A stretch of 64,000 nt of DNA from Tuctoria greenei (lineage: Eukaryota > Streptophyta > Magnoliopsida > Poales > Poaceae). Both the position numbers and the translations under genes were made by a program. Below, one piece after another: positions 35,402 to 45,900 of this stretch; within the stretch, counting starts at the first letter, position 1, and every line of letters starts with the position of its first letter. The stretch lies in the NCBI GenBank assembly GCA_036927565.1, contig JAYESD010000001.1, positions 1,302,001-1,366,000 on the forward strand, written 5' to 3'. A model generated the notes under the pieces. It did no database searches, was not told where the DNA came from, and saw only the letters and a program-made list of their open reading frames with translations.

Positions 35402-36305
35402 TCATGCGACGAAGGCGCCGTCCTTCTTGCGGACCTCCACCTTGAGCACGTGCTCGTCCTCCTCCTCCTCGCCATCCTCCATGCACTCGCGGACCACGCG
35501 GAAGAAGCAGGTGTCCCCGACCGCGAGGCCGTTGTCGACGCAGAACTGGTGCCACCCGGACTTGAACGCCGTGCGGTCACCACCGAGCGCGCGCTTGCTG
35601 TGCTTCAGGCTCACGGTCCACGACCGCCGCCCGCCCATCTGCAGCACCACCTTCCGCCGCCGCGCGTACCCGTGCGCGTCCTGGAACTCCACCGGCACGT
35701 TCAGGTACTGGTTCTGCTTCGCTTGCAGGTTGCACTCCCTCAGCGTCACCGCGAAATGCGCCGGCTCGTTGATAATGTGCGGCGGCGGCACGCTGCTTGT
35801 GCCGGCGGCGCTTCCAGCACCGGCGGCGTGCGGGTACTGCTTGCGGCAGGTGCTGTGGTCGAAGACCGTGACGGTCAGCACGCCGCCGGTGCTCACGTTG
35901 TAGCGGAAGACGAGCAGGTGGCCCGCTACGAGGTCGCAGGTGCGGGCGAACTGCCTCCAGCCGCGGCCGAGGTACACGCCATCGTCGCCGCTGGAGACGA
36001 GCTCCACGTCCCACATGGCTCCGCCGCCCGCGAGCTGCATCTTCAGTTCCCGACGGCGGTCTCCGAGCACCCCCGCGAACTTAGACGGCAGCCTCTGCGA
36101 TCGATCGAAGCAACAATTATTTTGTTTTTTCGAAAAAAAAAACAACACCAATTACTCGATCGCTGCTCTGAGCTAGCTAATCAAATTCAGCAACGTGGAA
36201 AATAAGAACACTTACCAGCTTGTTCTCGAACATCCCGGGGAGCAGGATCTTGAAGAACTCGAAGTCGCCCGCCGGGCGTGGATCAGCCATCATCCTCTGT
36301 TCCAT
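35402..36305 (-). CDS. B3-domain DNA-binding protein, REM-like, two B3 domains
   Basis: Two exons: 36305-36216 (30 codons) and 36094-35402, in phase 0, giving about 260 aa. The first B3 domain spans about residues 15-112 (DFEFFKILLPGMFENKL, RLPSKFAGVLG, WDVELVSSGD, GWRQFARTCDLVAGHLLVFRY). The second spans about 142-250 (PAHFAVTLRECN, LNVPVEFQ, VVLQMGGRRSWTVSL, GWHQFCVDNGLAVGDTCFFRVV). Between them lies an Ala/Gly/Pro linker. Two tandem B3 domains with a short linker and no other module are typical of the plant REM class of transcription factors, many of which act in reproductive tissue. The DNA target is not known. The region directly 5' of the start codon, beyond about 100 bp, is not native-looking promoter but a copy of the GAUT10 5' region in the same orientation. 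Confidence 0.88.
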
Positions 36306-36407
36306 CTCAACTAGCGGCCGGAGGTGGCGGACCTGGAGCTCTCGCCAGTGTGATGCCGTTAGAAACGGGAGCTGGCGGAGGACGGGGACAAGCTAGCAGC
36401 TTTCAGA

Positions 36408-37081
36408 TCATGTTGAGCCCGTCCGTGATGCCGTCGAGGTAAGATCTCTGCACACAAGAGGTTGGCTAACAGCTTTCAGATGCTACTTGATTGATATGGA
36501 TAGGACCCATCATCTTCCCACCACGGTCGACACTACACGGCTAGCAGATCTAGGAGCTGACAGGCATGAGTAATGACTAGTGACTAAAATTTGAGCGTTC
36601 GTTCGTCGTCCCGCACTTGAAATGAGGAAACGATCCGCGAGATGTGAAACAAAACAAAAAAAAAAAGTGTGGTGGGTATGATTGAGCGGGGAGGAGGTGG
36701 AGGCCCTGGATCCGGTGCGGGAGGCGCCGGGGTCGGGGGAGCCGAGGAGGACGGCGAGCAGGAGCACGCAGGCGAGGGCGAGGAGGAGGAGGGACAGCGC
36801 GAGGCGCACCCACCACGAGCGCTGCTGCCACCGCCGCTTGAACGACGGCCGCCGCGAGTCCATGAACGGCCGCCGCCTCATCGGATCGCGCGCTGCCGCC
36901 GCGCTCGCCGGGAAGACCGGACCGGGCAGGGCGGGGGCGCCGCGCCGAGATCTGAGACGCCGCGGGCGCGAGCTCCTCGATGATTTTTCACTGGTATATT
37001 TTTTGTTTCCTTCGTCTCGCGCCCTCAGATCTCCCGCGGCGCGGCCGGCAGCGTCGTGTCGTCTGTCTCGCGCTCGGACGT
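36408..37081 (-). pseudogene. Duplicated GAUT10 5' segment (promoter, exon 1, intron 1, start of exon 2)
   Basis: The segment matches 32848 to about 33545 along its length. It covers the GAUT10 upstream region, the exon-1 coding sequence, all of intron 1 and the first 40-odd bases of exon 2, through the codons for NM. In the 120 aligned bases starting at 32881 and 36441 I count six mismatches. The copied exon 1 still opens with MRRRPFMDSRRPSF on the minus strand (start codon at 36881), but bases at its end, including the GT donor, are deleted. The frame therefore runs into intron sequence and stops at 36510. No catalytic domain follows; the copy ends about 100 bp upstream of the B3 start codon. 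The copy breakpoint lies next to CAGCTTTCAGAT (36397-36408), a 12-mer also found inside the copied intron at about 36470-36481. Confidence 0.93.
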
Positions 37082-37409
37082 ATACGTACTACAGTAGTAA
37101 TAACAAGCGCGGCTCCGCCACTTCTCTCCTTCACCGGACCGGGCCCGGCCGCTCCATACTGTCCGTGACTTCATGCGGCTACGAGGTGAGGTGACACATT
37201 CCCAAGATAAAAAAGTTGATGTGTTTGGACGGTGACGGGCCACCCGATCTCTGGAACATGTCTTGACCAAAAGAATGTCAGCGACGTGGGCACGCCATCA
37301 ACATCACGTACTCTTCTCAGCTCTGAGTGCTTTTATTGCTTTCAGTAGCGGACCTAGGATTTTGTGAAAGGGTATGCTGCTATTTTTTTATATAAATGAA
37401 CCTAGTCAG

Positions 37410-37520
37410 TGTCAAAGTCTCACACACGTTGTGGATTTAGAAAAAGGGTTATTCTTAGACCACCTTATTATACTTTTTATATAGAGATAGGTTCGAACTC
37501 AAGATCTCATGACACAAGTG
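37410..37520 (+). mobile_element. Au-like SINE relic inside the hAT element
   Basis: In order: AAAGTCTCACACACGTTGTGG, GAAAAAGGGTTATTCTTAGAC, AGAGATAGGTTCGAACTC and ATCTCATGACAC. This parallels the relic at 30372-30488 with more substitutions and an AT-enriched middle. The tRNA-like B box GGTTCGAACTC is intact. Confidence 0.6.
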
Positions 37521-37940
37521 GAGACACATTAGAACATTACTGTTGCACATGTAGACTCTTTAAAGAAATTATATGCAATTCGATAAAATTATTTACTAAT
37601 TCAGTAAAAGTTTATAATAATTCGGTATACAAAAAGATAAATATACATACTACTTATTTGATCTTTAACCGTCACCTTTTAATTGACAAAAATGTATTGA
37701 ATATTGCACTGATCCGTTTCTAGTCCAACGGCCTCTCCAAGCGTGAACACCTGCAGCAGCTTGAATCTTCATTTTTATCTAAGTAGCACGGCTTGCGTTC
37801 GTGGATGACATAGTGCCACGTTTTTTCCCTTTTAACATAGGAGATACCTACCCTGCCTCTACAACAGAGCTCAAGCCTCATGCATGCTACTTCCAAGCAA
37901 CGGAGAGCACGAGCCTGCCCTGCCTACTCACGCCCTCCTA

Positions 37941-38339
37941 GGATGTGTTTGGTTGGGAGTCAAAGTGGGATGGGATGGATCCATCCCAGTTTTTAGGGAT
38001 GGGATGGTCCCGTTTTCTGTTTGTCTAGAGGGATGGGACAATCCCTGTTTCTTGTTTGTTTTGTGGGATGGTGTGGGACGGAATGATCCCATCTCTTGTT
38101 TGAATGAAAGGATGGAACAGAGACATGTGAGTATGAGCACTTCTGAAAGGTCACGCGCATGTCTCCACGGAGGTGGGACGGATCCGTCCCCATGTTTTCG
38201 GTGGGATGGTTCCATCCCGCATCTAGGTGGAATATTCTCTTTTGAGGGATGACTCCATCCCACATGTCTCCAAACCAAACAACAAAAAAGTGGGATCGTC
38301 CCGTCCCGTCCCACTATATCCCTCGAACCAAACACACCC
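37941..38339. mobile_element. Tourist-type MITE (399 bp) nested in the hAT element
   Basis: The left end is GGATGTGTTTGGTT and the right end AACCAAACACACCC. The flanking trinucleotide is CTA on both sides (37938-37940 and 38340-38342). GGNTGTGTTTGGTT ends with a 3-bp duplication are characteristic of PIF/Harbinger Tourist elements. The interior is built from many GGGATGG and CCATCCC repeats that pair with one another. Confidence 0.85.
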
Positions 38340-38681
38340 CTAGTCACCCACTCTCGCTCGGAGAGCACGAGCCTGGGTGCCCTCCCGCTCGTTAGCTGCG
38401 CAGGGAGCTCGTGCTCCAAGGCAGCCCGATGCGCTTTGGCGCCTAGCCTTACCGCCGCCCCACCCTTCTTTAGTGTGCCGTCGCACGGCTGTTCACGGTA
38501 GCCGCACGGCACGTGTTCGCTCGACGCTCGGCTCTCTTTGCTTGTTAGCTCGACTCGTTGCTCGTTCACACTTGCTACTGTTCACTTGGTTTATGCTCTA
38601 TCTGTCGTATTTAACAGGACCGCGGGGTATGCCGTGGCCCATCCGGCATACCCCGTAGGTCCGCCACTGATTGCTTTGTTC

Positions 38682-39138
38682 TATAGGTGGCCAACGGGCC
38701 GTGTCAGGCCGACCCGGCCCGAGCTCGGCCGGGCTCGTGCCAAAAAAACTTGGGCCCAGCAGAGCTAAAAAAAAATTGGGCTTTGCTGGGCCGCCCACGG
38801 GTCCAGGCCCAGGCACGACCCGAATCCATTTTAAGCGTGCCGGGTCGGGCCGGCCTATAGCCAATTTTAGTTAAAAATATAATAAAAATAACCAAAAAAT
38901 CACTATTTGGACCTAAACGGGTCGTGCCGGGCCGGGTCACCCGGCGGGCGATCGTGTCGGACCTAATCGGGCCGTGCCGGCAAGCCCGACGAGCCGAAGA
39001 TCCAGGCTCGGGCATGGCTCGTGTCGTGCCTCGGGCCGGCCCGGGCCCGATTTTTTCGGGTCGGGTCGTGCTCGTGTCGGGCTATTTTTCTCGTGCTTCG
39101 GGCTAGCCCGTTTGGCCCGGCCCATTTGTCCACCTCTA
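38682..39138. mobile_element. hAT MITE (457 bp), GC-rich, copy 1
   Basis: The ends are TATAGGTGGCCAACGGGCC and, read inward from the right, TAGAGGTGGACAAATGGGCC. The flanks are CTTTGTTC on both sides (38674-38681 and 39139-39146). The element is almost entirely GGCCCG-type palindromic blocks, apart from an AT-rich centre of about 60 bp. A second copy in opposite orientation is at 59698-60106. Confidence 0.9.
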
Positions 39139-39215
39139 CTTTGTTCATCCGCGTGGGGATGCCGGCCCCACGAGACTTTTTTTTATCTAGGGCGGGTGTT
39201 GTTATTTCCAGCTTA

Positions 39216-39624
39216 GGCTGACTCCAAGGCAACCATGCAAAAAACGAAACGGATTCCGCTGATTGAGTCTCGGCAAGAGTGTTTCTGCAGAATGCATTTG
39301 TTGCGGTCTCCAATGGAGGATCAATTTACGGTACCGAAAACTTTTTCCCACCAGCTTTTTCTGGTTCCCGTGTCCTGCTTCCAACTTCTCGCCGATTTTC
39401 TTGCCTGCTTCCAACTTCCCGCCAGATTTCTGCACTCAGCGCGTTGTTTCTGTTGACAGCGACAGCGCTGCGTGGCCTCAAAGCACGACATATTTATGCG
39501 TCTTCTCGGAGGGGCTACTTATATTGCGTACCCTTCTCGGTCATTCGGTTGGAGACAGATTTTTACCGATCCACTACCTATTTCGGGATTGAGTTACTCG
39601 CTGGGTAGTGCGTTAGAGTCAGCC
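39216..39624. mobile_element. TTA-flanked MITE (409 bp) upstream of LSM7
   Basis: The terminal inverted repeats are GGCTGACTCCAA and TTAGAGTCAGCC, flanked by TTA (39213-39215 and 39625-39627). A 3-bp TTA duplication points to the PIF/Harbinger group. It ends about 300 bp before the LSM7 start codon. It contains short repeated TCCAACTTCYCGCC motifs. Confidence 0.8.
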
Positions 39625-39930
39625 TTACAATACTTGTTTCTCACAATCGCACTGCACGATCCAATCCACAACTCAAAAAACCCAAAAACAAAAGCCTTTT
39701 TAGTACAGAGCGGGTTGGGCCGGCTGGGCCGCGGACATAACTTTCCCATCCCCACCCAAAACCCCATTAGATGTACTAGAGCTCAGCTAGCTTCTCACTC
39801 CGTGCTGTTGAGTTCTGAGCTGCGGCGGCTGGCTTGCTGGCTCGATATCTAGGGCTCGAAATCTTCCGGCGACTCGCGTCTCCCGGTCCCAGGCGGCGGT
39901 TGGAGGATTCGGTTGCGTGCGGAGAAAGAG

Positions 39931-42900
39931 ATGGTAAGCGCGGAACCCCCCTTGCGTTGGCGGACGAGGCTTCCGTACTCCCATTTGATTCGGTCTGGTC
40001 TGGTGTCTCGTGATGCGATAATTACTTGTTCTGTCGTGCTTGATCAGGCTGGGCGCAAGGAAACTGCTCTCGACCTTGCCAAGTTCGTCGACAAGGGCGT
40101 TCAGGTGAAGCTCACCGGCGGGCGGCAAGGTTAATCTCTACACCCCCGCCCCTTTCTTCTCAATTTCTCCTCCAGTATTTAGGTGTGGGACTGAATTTAA
40201 TGAAATTCCACTTATAATCTCTATCAGTATATCTAGCCTGTGCGTAAATCTAGTGAAAGATGTTGGCACGCTACCTGTTTGTATGAACTTGTGCTGCTGT
40301 ACCGTTGTGGTAACCGTAAATCTTACTGTAAAGCTTACAGAACCTGTCACAATCCCTGGTGTTTGTGTGAAACTGTGCAACCAAGTGTCTTGATTTAAGT
40401 TATATTTGTTACCGGTGATGCCTTGTGAAACAGTTGGACCACAAAGCCTAGGATTATGGGTGTGCGCTGTGACCTAGGGTTTGCAGAAGTCAACCAATAT
40501 CATAGGCTTGTCATCTGACTAAATATGCGACTCTTTACATGTCTATAGTGCGCAAGCACAACAAGGTGGAATGACGAGATTTGACTAAGCTCGTTGTCCT
40601 CGCCATGTCATCGTGTGTTATAATGTGGAGTGTTCCTCGTGAATCATGTGCAGGACAGCATGATTTCCTTGCTAGTGACTTTCTGTAAGGTTACAATTGT
40701 GCATCTGTACATTTTAACATACTCACTCTTTTCTATTAGCTGGAAACTGTAGCCCTTTTTTGTTTTTTCCTTTTAGTTTGTGTTCAAATGCTGATCTGCC
40801 ATATGGATGTGTGCAGTAACAGGAACCCTAAAGGGATATGACCAGTTGCTGAACTTAGTGCTAGATGAAGCAATTGAGTACGAAAGAGGTACTCTCTAAT
40901 TCTTTCACTTCACGCTCATTGAAATTTGTCGGCGGTTTGAACCGGCAGATCTCCCTACACTACTAAAGTGATAGGGGAGTTTGATGTTCGGTGTGGGCGC
41001 GCGGAGATTCAAAAAGGTGAATAGGAATTGACACAGAAGACACAAGAGTTTACGTGGTTCGGGCCGTCTGAGCGTAATACCCTACTCCACGGGTGTGTTG
41101 GTGTTGTATTAGCAGTATGAGCTTGTGACGAGTGTCTATGGCGTGTGTGTAGCCTCGCCCCCTGAACGTGTCGTCGGCCTGTCCTTTTATAGTACAAGGG
41201 CAGGCCGTTACAGGTTAGCCTGGCCCGGCATGTGGCCCCGGCGGTTACTAGTATTGATACACGTTTAATTGCTCTTAATGACCCTGTAACGGGCTTTGAC
41301 AGCACCGTTACTGGTGTTAAGATCGTCCGTTTAAGTGTCATTAATATGGTATTAATGACACTTAATCGGGTCTTGAAGTCCTTGATTCCCCTTTGAAGAT
41401 CCGGAGCCGTTGCGGGGTCTTCCGGAGGTTAGAGGCTGAAGATCCGACGATTGGACGCGTGGCAGCTCCGGAGCTTGCTGTGGGAAACAGGTAGCTCCGG
41501 GGCTACCCGACACGTGTCAGGTCCGGAGCTTCTCTCGGTCCGGGGTTAAGTCTGAAGGTGCCATTTCAGTACATGGCCCGGAGCTTCCCCCTTGTGGGCG
41601 GTAGCTCCAGTTTGGTAGTACACGTGGCGACCCAGGGATTAACCATGTTGGAGAAGCGGGTCCGGTTATGTTTGACATGTGGGCCTCCGAGGGTCTTCAA
41701 ACCAAGTAGATAACTTTCCTTTGAGATCTTTGTAACCTCAAGGGGTGTACGGTTTCTAGGGTACCGACAAAATTGGTTAGAGGACTTATGACTGTTATGA
41801 ATGTGGCTTGTATTATTCAGGAGGCCAAATGCCTCTATAAATAGATGTACAGGGATGGTCAATAAACATAAAAACCCTTATGCAAAAGGGAAAATATAAA
41901 ACACACCCCTACACCTCTAACACCCCCCTCAAACTCAAGGTGTGTCACGAACACTGAGTTTGGAGAGATAAAAACAATGCTGAACTCTGGTTTGTGCCTT
42001 CGTGAAGAAATCAGCTAGCTGAAGCTCTGAAGGCACATACTGAAGATCAACAACACCATCCTGTATCTGCGCTCGTGTATAAGAAGCATCAACACCAATA
42101 TGCTTGGTAAGCTCATGCTTGACCGGATCACGAGCAATGCTGATAGCACCTGTACTATCAGATAAAAGGGGAGTCGGCATACCAACAGAAACACCAAAGT
42201 CCTCAAGCAACCACCGTAACCAAGTCACCTCTGCACTCACAAGAGCCATAGCACGCAACTCAGCCTCTGCACTCGAACGAGAAACTGCTACCTGTTTCTT
42301 AGTCTTCCAAGTAATGAGGGAACCACCAAGAAAAACACAATAGGCAGAAAGAGATCGACGATCAGAGGGATCACTAGCCCAAGTAGCATCAGAATATGCT
42401 TTGAGCTGTAGAGAGCTAGAGCGTGAGAAGAACCGGCGTCTAGAGATAGTCCCACGAAGATAACGCAAGACACGAAGCAAGTGACTGTAGTGAACCTGGG
42501 TGAGAGCAGAAATAAATTGACTCAGAATGTGAACAGAGTACGAGATATCAGGACGAGTGACACCAAGGTACACGAGACTCCCTACAATATGACGGTAACG
42601 AGTAGGATCATCAAGAGGCTCACCATCAGTGGCCCGAAGATGAACATTGAGTTCCATAGGAGTCTCAACAGTCCGCTGATCAGTAAGAGAAGTCCGATCA
42701 AGAATATCCTGAATGTACTTTTCTTGAGACAGATAAATTCCCTCAGAAGAGGAAGAAACCTCAATCCCAAGAAAATAACGAAGATGACCAAGATCGGATA
42801 TAAGAAACTGCTCACTGAGACGGACCTTCACAAAGGCTATGTACTCTGAATCATCTCCGGTGATGATCATGTCATCAACATAGAGAAGAAGAAGAGTGCG

Positions 42901-45900
42901 GCCATGTGACGAAGTATGCACAAAAAGCGCTAGATCATGAGCACTAGCAGAGAAACCAGCAACAGTGACCACAGATGCAAAGTGCTGAAACCAAGCATGA
43001 GGAGTCTGCTTAAGACCATAAAGAGAACGCCGAAGGCGACAAACCATACCCTCAGGAACAGAATACCCAGGTGGTGGCTGCATATAAACCTCCTCACGCA
43101 ACTCTCCATTAAGAAAAGCATTCTTTACATCAAGCTGAGAGATGGACCAATCACGAACAGAGGCCAGAGCAAGCAGAGTATGAACTGTGGTCATGTGAGC
43201 GACAGGAGCAAAGGTCTCATCATAGTCACGACCATGTTCCTGCTGGAAGCCACGGGTAACTAATCGAGTCTTATATCGCTCAAGTGAACCATCTGAGCGG
43301 GTCTTAACCTTATAAACCCACTTACAGGTGATGGGCCGAACACGTGGGGGACAGGGCACAAGTTCCCACGTGCCGGTGCGCTCGAGAGCAGCAATCTCCT
43401 CAGCCATCGCATGCTGCCATTCCTGATGAGGAACAGCATCACGATACGTAGCCGACTCAAGAAGAGCAGTGGCAGCAAAGCTAAAAGGAGAGTACCGATC
43501 AGGAGGTTGGCGAGAACGATGACCTCGTTCAAGAGGCTGCTCAGGAGAAGAATCATCAGAAGGAGATGATTCATCAGGAGAAGAAGACGTATCCGGAGAG
43601 TCAGACTAAGCTGGAGAAGTTGAGACATCAGATGACTCAACTGGAGTAGACGGCTCATCAGAAGAAGATGGCACAGCTGTTGGAGGCACAACTCGTCGAG
43701 TATAGACTTGCGTCACCGGAGCCTTCAAAGCATAATCAGGAATCATCGAAGAAGGTTCCGAAGAAGAGGAGATCATGGATGGAGGTACTGAGTGTGAGGG
43801 AGAAACACTCACAACTGGAGCATCAGGAAGGAAAAGGAACGAAATAGGATCAATCACCGATACAGAAGAAGTATCAGAAGATGGTCGGGGATAGAAAGGA
43901 CGTGTCTTATCAAAAACAACATCCCGTGAAATTCTCATCCGTCGACCAACCGGATCCCAACAACGATATCCCTTATGCTTCGAGTTGTAGCCTAAGAAAA
44001 CACACTCAACAGACTGAGCAATCAACTTAGTGCGCTCACGTGGTGCAAGCAACGCGTAGCACACACAACCAAAGAGACGATGAATGGTATAATCAGGCAT
44101 CTTGCCTGTAAGGCGCTCAAATGGAATTCCACCTTTAAGGGTAGACAATAGCTGAATGTTAATTAAGAAAGTGGTCGTAGAAGTAGCATCGGCCTAAAAA
44201 TGAGGTAGAACAGAAGAGGCAATCAGAAGAGTGCGAGCTGTCTCAAGGAGATGTCGATGCTTGCGCTCTGCAACACCATTCTGAGCATGAGCACCTGGAC
44301 AAGAGAATTGTGCAAGTGTTCCTTGCTCAGAAAGAAAATGACGAAGAGTATCAGATAGATACTCACTAGTAGAGTTAGCTCGAAAATACGAATAGAGATG
44401 TCAAACTGAGTACGAACCATAGTCGAGAATGATTTATAGATAGATAACGCCTCACTGCGATGCTTCATGAAGTAGACCCATGTGTGGCGAGAAAAATCAT
44501 CTATAAAAATGATATAATATTGATGTCCTCCTTTCGAAGCAAAAGGAGCAGGACCCCATACATCAGAATGAACAAGATCAAAAGGACGCTTAGACACTAA
44601 CTCGCTAGAAGGATAAGGAAGCTGAATCTGCTTCCCTAGCCGACAACCCTGACAATGAGCTAAAGACTCGGAACTAGAAACCGATTCTAAAACACCTCGA
44701 CGAACTAGAATGGAGAGGCGAGAGCCACAAAGATGACCCAAACGGTGGTGCCACTGAGCAAACGTCGAAGTGTACAAAGCAGCAAGAGTGGAGCCGACTG
44801 AACTGGCAGGCGCAGCGGAAGGAAGACGAAGCCAGTCAAGCTTCCAAAGACGCTGTGAGTCACGACGACGAGGACCAGTACCAAGCAGGCGACCCGTTCG
44901 ACGATCTTGAACATAGCAACAATCATGATCAAGAATCACTCGACAATCATTATCAGTGAGTTGACCAGCAAATATAAGTTGCATTGTAAGTCCAGGAACA
45001 AAAGAAACAGAAGGAACATGTCGGTACCCTAAAAACCATACACCCCCTGAGGTTACAAAAATCTCAAGGGGAGGACATCTACTTAAATTGAAGACCCTCG
45101 GGGGCCCACTTGCCAGACGTAACCGGACCCGCTTCTCCAACATGGTTAGCCCCTAGGTTGCCACGTGTACTGTCAGACCAGAGCTATTACCCGCAAGGGT
45201 GAAGCTCCGGGCCAAGTACTGAAACGGCACCTCCGGAGGTAACCCCTGACCGAGAGAAGCTCCAGACCTGACACGTGGCAGGCCGCCCCGGAGCTTCCCG
45301 CTTCCAACAAGCAAGCTCCGGAGCTGCCACGTGTCCATACGTCGGAGCTGGCCACTTCAAACCCCCGGGAGACGTTGTAACGGCTCCGGATCTCCAAAGG
45401 ACAGCCGCGAACTTCAGGACCCGATTAATTATCATTAATTACACGTTAATGATATTTAATCGGATGATCTTAACACCTGTAACGGCACAGTCGGAGCCGT
45501 TACAGGGTTATTAACAACAATTAATCTCGTGTATCAATACCAATAACCGCCAGAGCCACATGTCGGGCCAGGCTGACTTGTAACGGTTTGTCCTTGTACT
45601 ATAAAAGGACAAACTGACGATACACGAGGGGAGAACTCTCTCGAACACTCTGAAGCTCACAAGTTAATACAACACACACACACACCCGTGGAGTAGGGTA
45701 TTACGCTCAGGCGGCCCGAACCACGTAAACTACTGTGTCACTCGTGTCCAATCGCTTTTCACCTACTTGAGTCTCCGCGCGCCCAAACCGAACCACAAAC
45801 TCCTTCCACACTTTCGTAGTGTCAGGGGATCTGCCGACTCCAACAGTCGACAGTTGGCGCGCCAGGTAGGGGGGCCTGAGATCTTCAAGAATGGTGAATT

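Larger units (their letters stand above)
37343..38669. mobile_element. Non-autonomous hAT element (1,327 bp) with 8-bp TSD
   Basis: The left end is CAGTAGCGGACCTAGG and the right end TAGGTCCGCCACTG, imperfect inverted repeats of the CAGTGGCGGACC type. Identical 8-mers ATTGCTTT flank it (37335-37342 and 38670-38677), the hAT target length. It encodes no transposase. Its interior holds an Au-like SINE relic and a Tourist MITE. Its right target duplication overlaps that of the next hAT element. Confidence 0.88.

Noticed and set aside
36510..36881. Second GAUT gene in tandem
   Set aside because: Only exon 1 and the intron are copied, the splice donor is deleted and no catalytic domain follows; it is a partial duplication.
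37884..38569. Frames of 122-213 codons around 38 kb
   Set aside because: They come from the GGGATGG/CCATCCC repeats of the Tourist MITE and surrounding hAT sequence.
38704..39313. Several Arg/Gly/Pro-rich frames at 38.7-39.3 kb
   Set aside because: They are translations of the GGCCCG palindromes of the hAT MITE.
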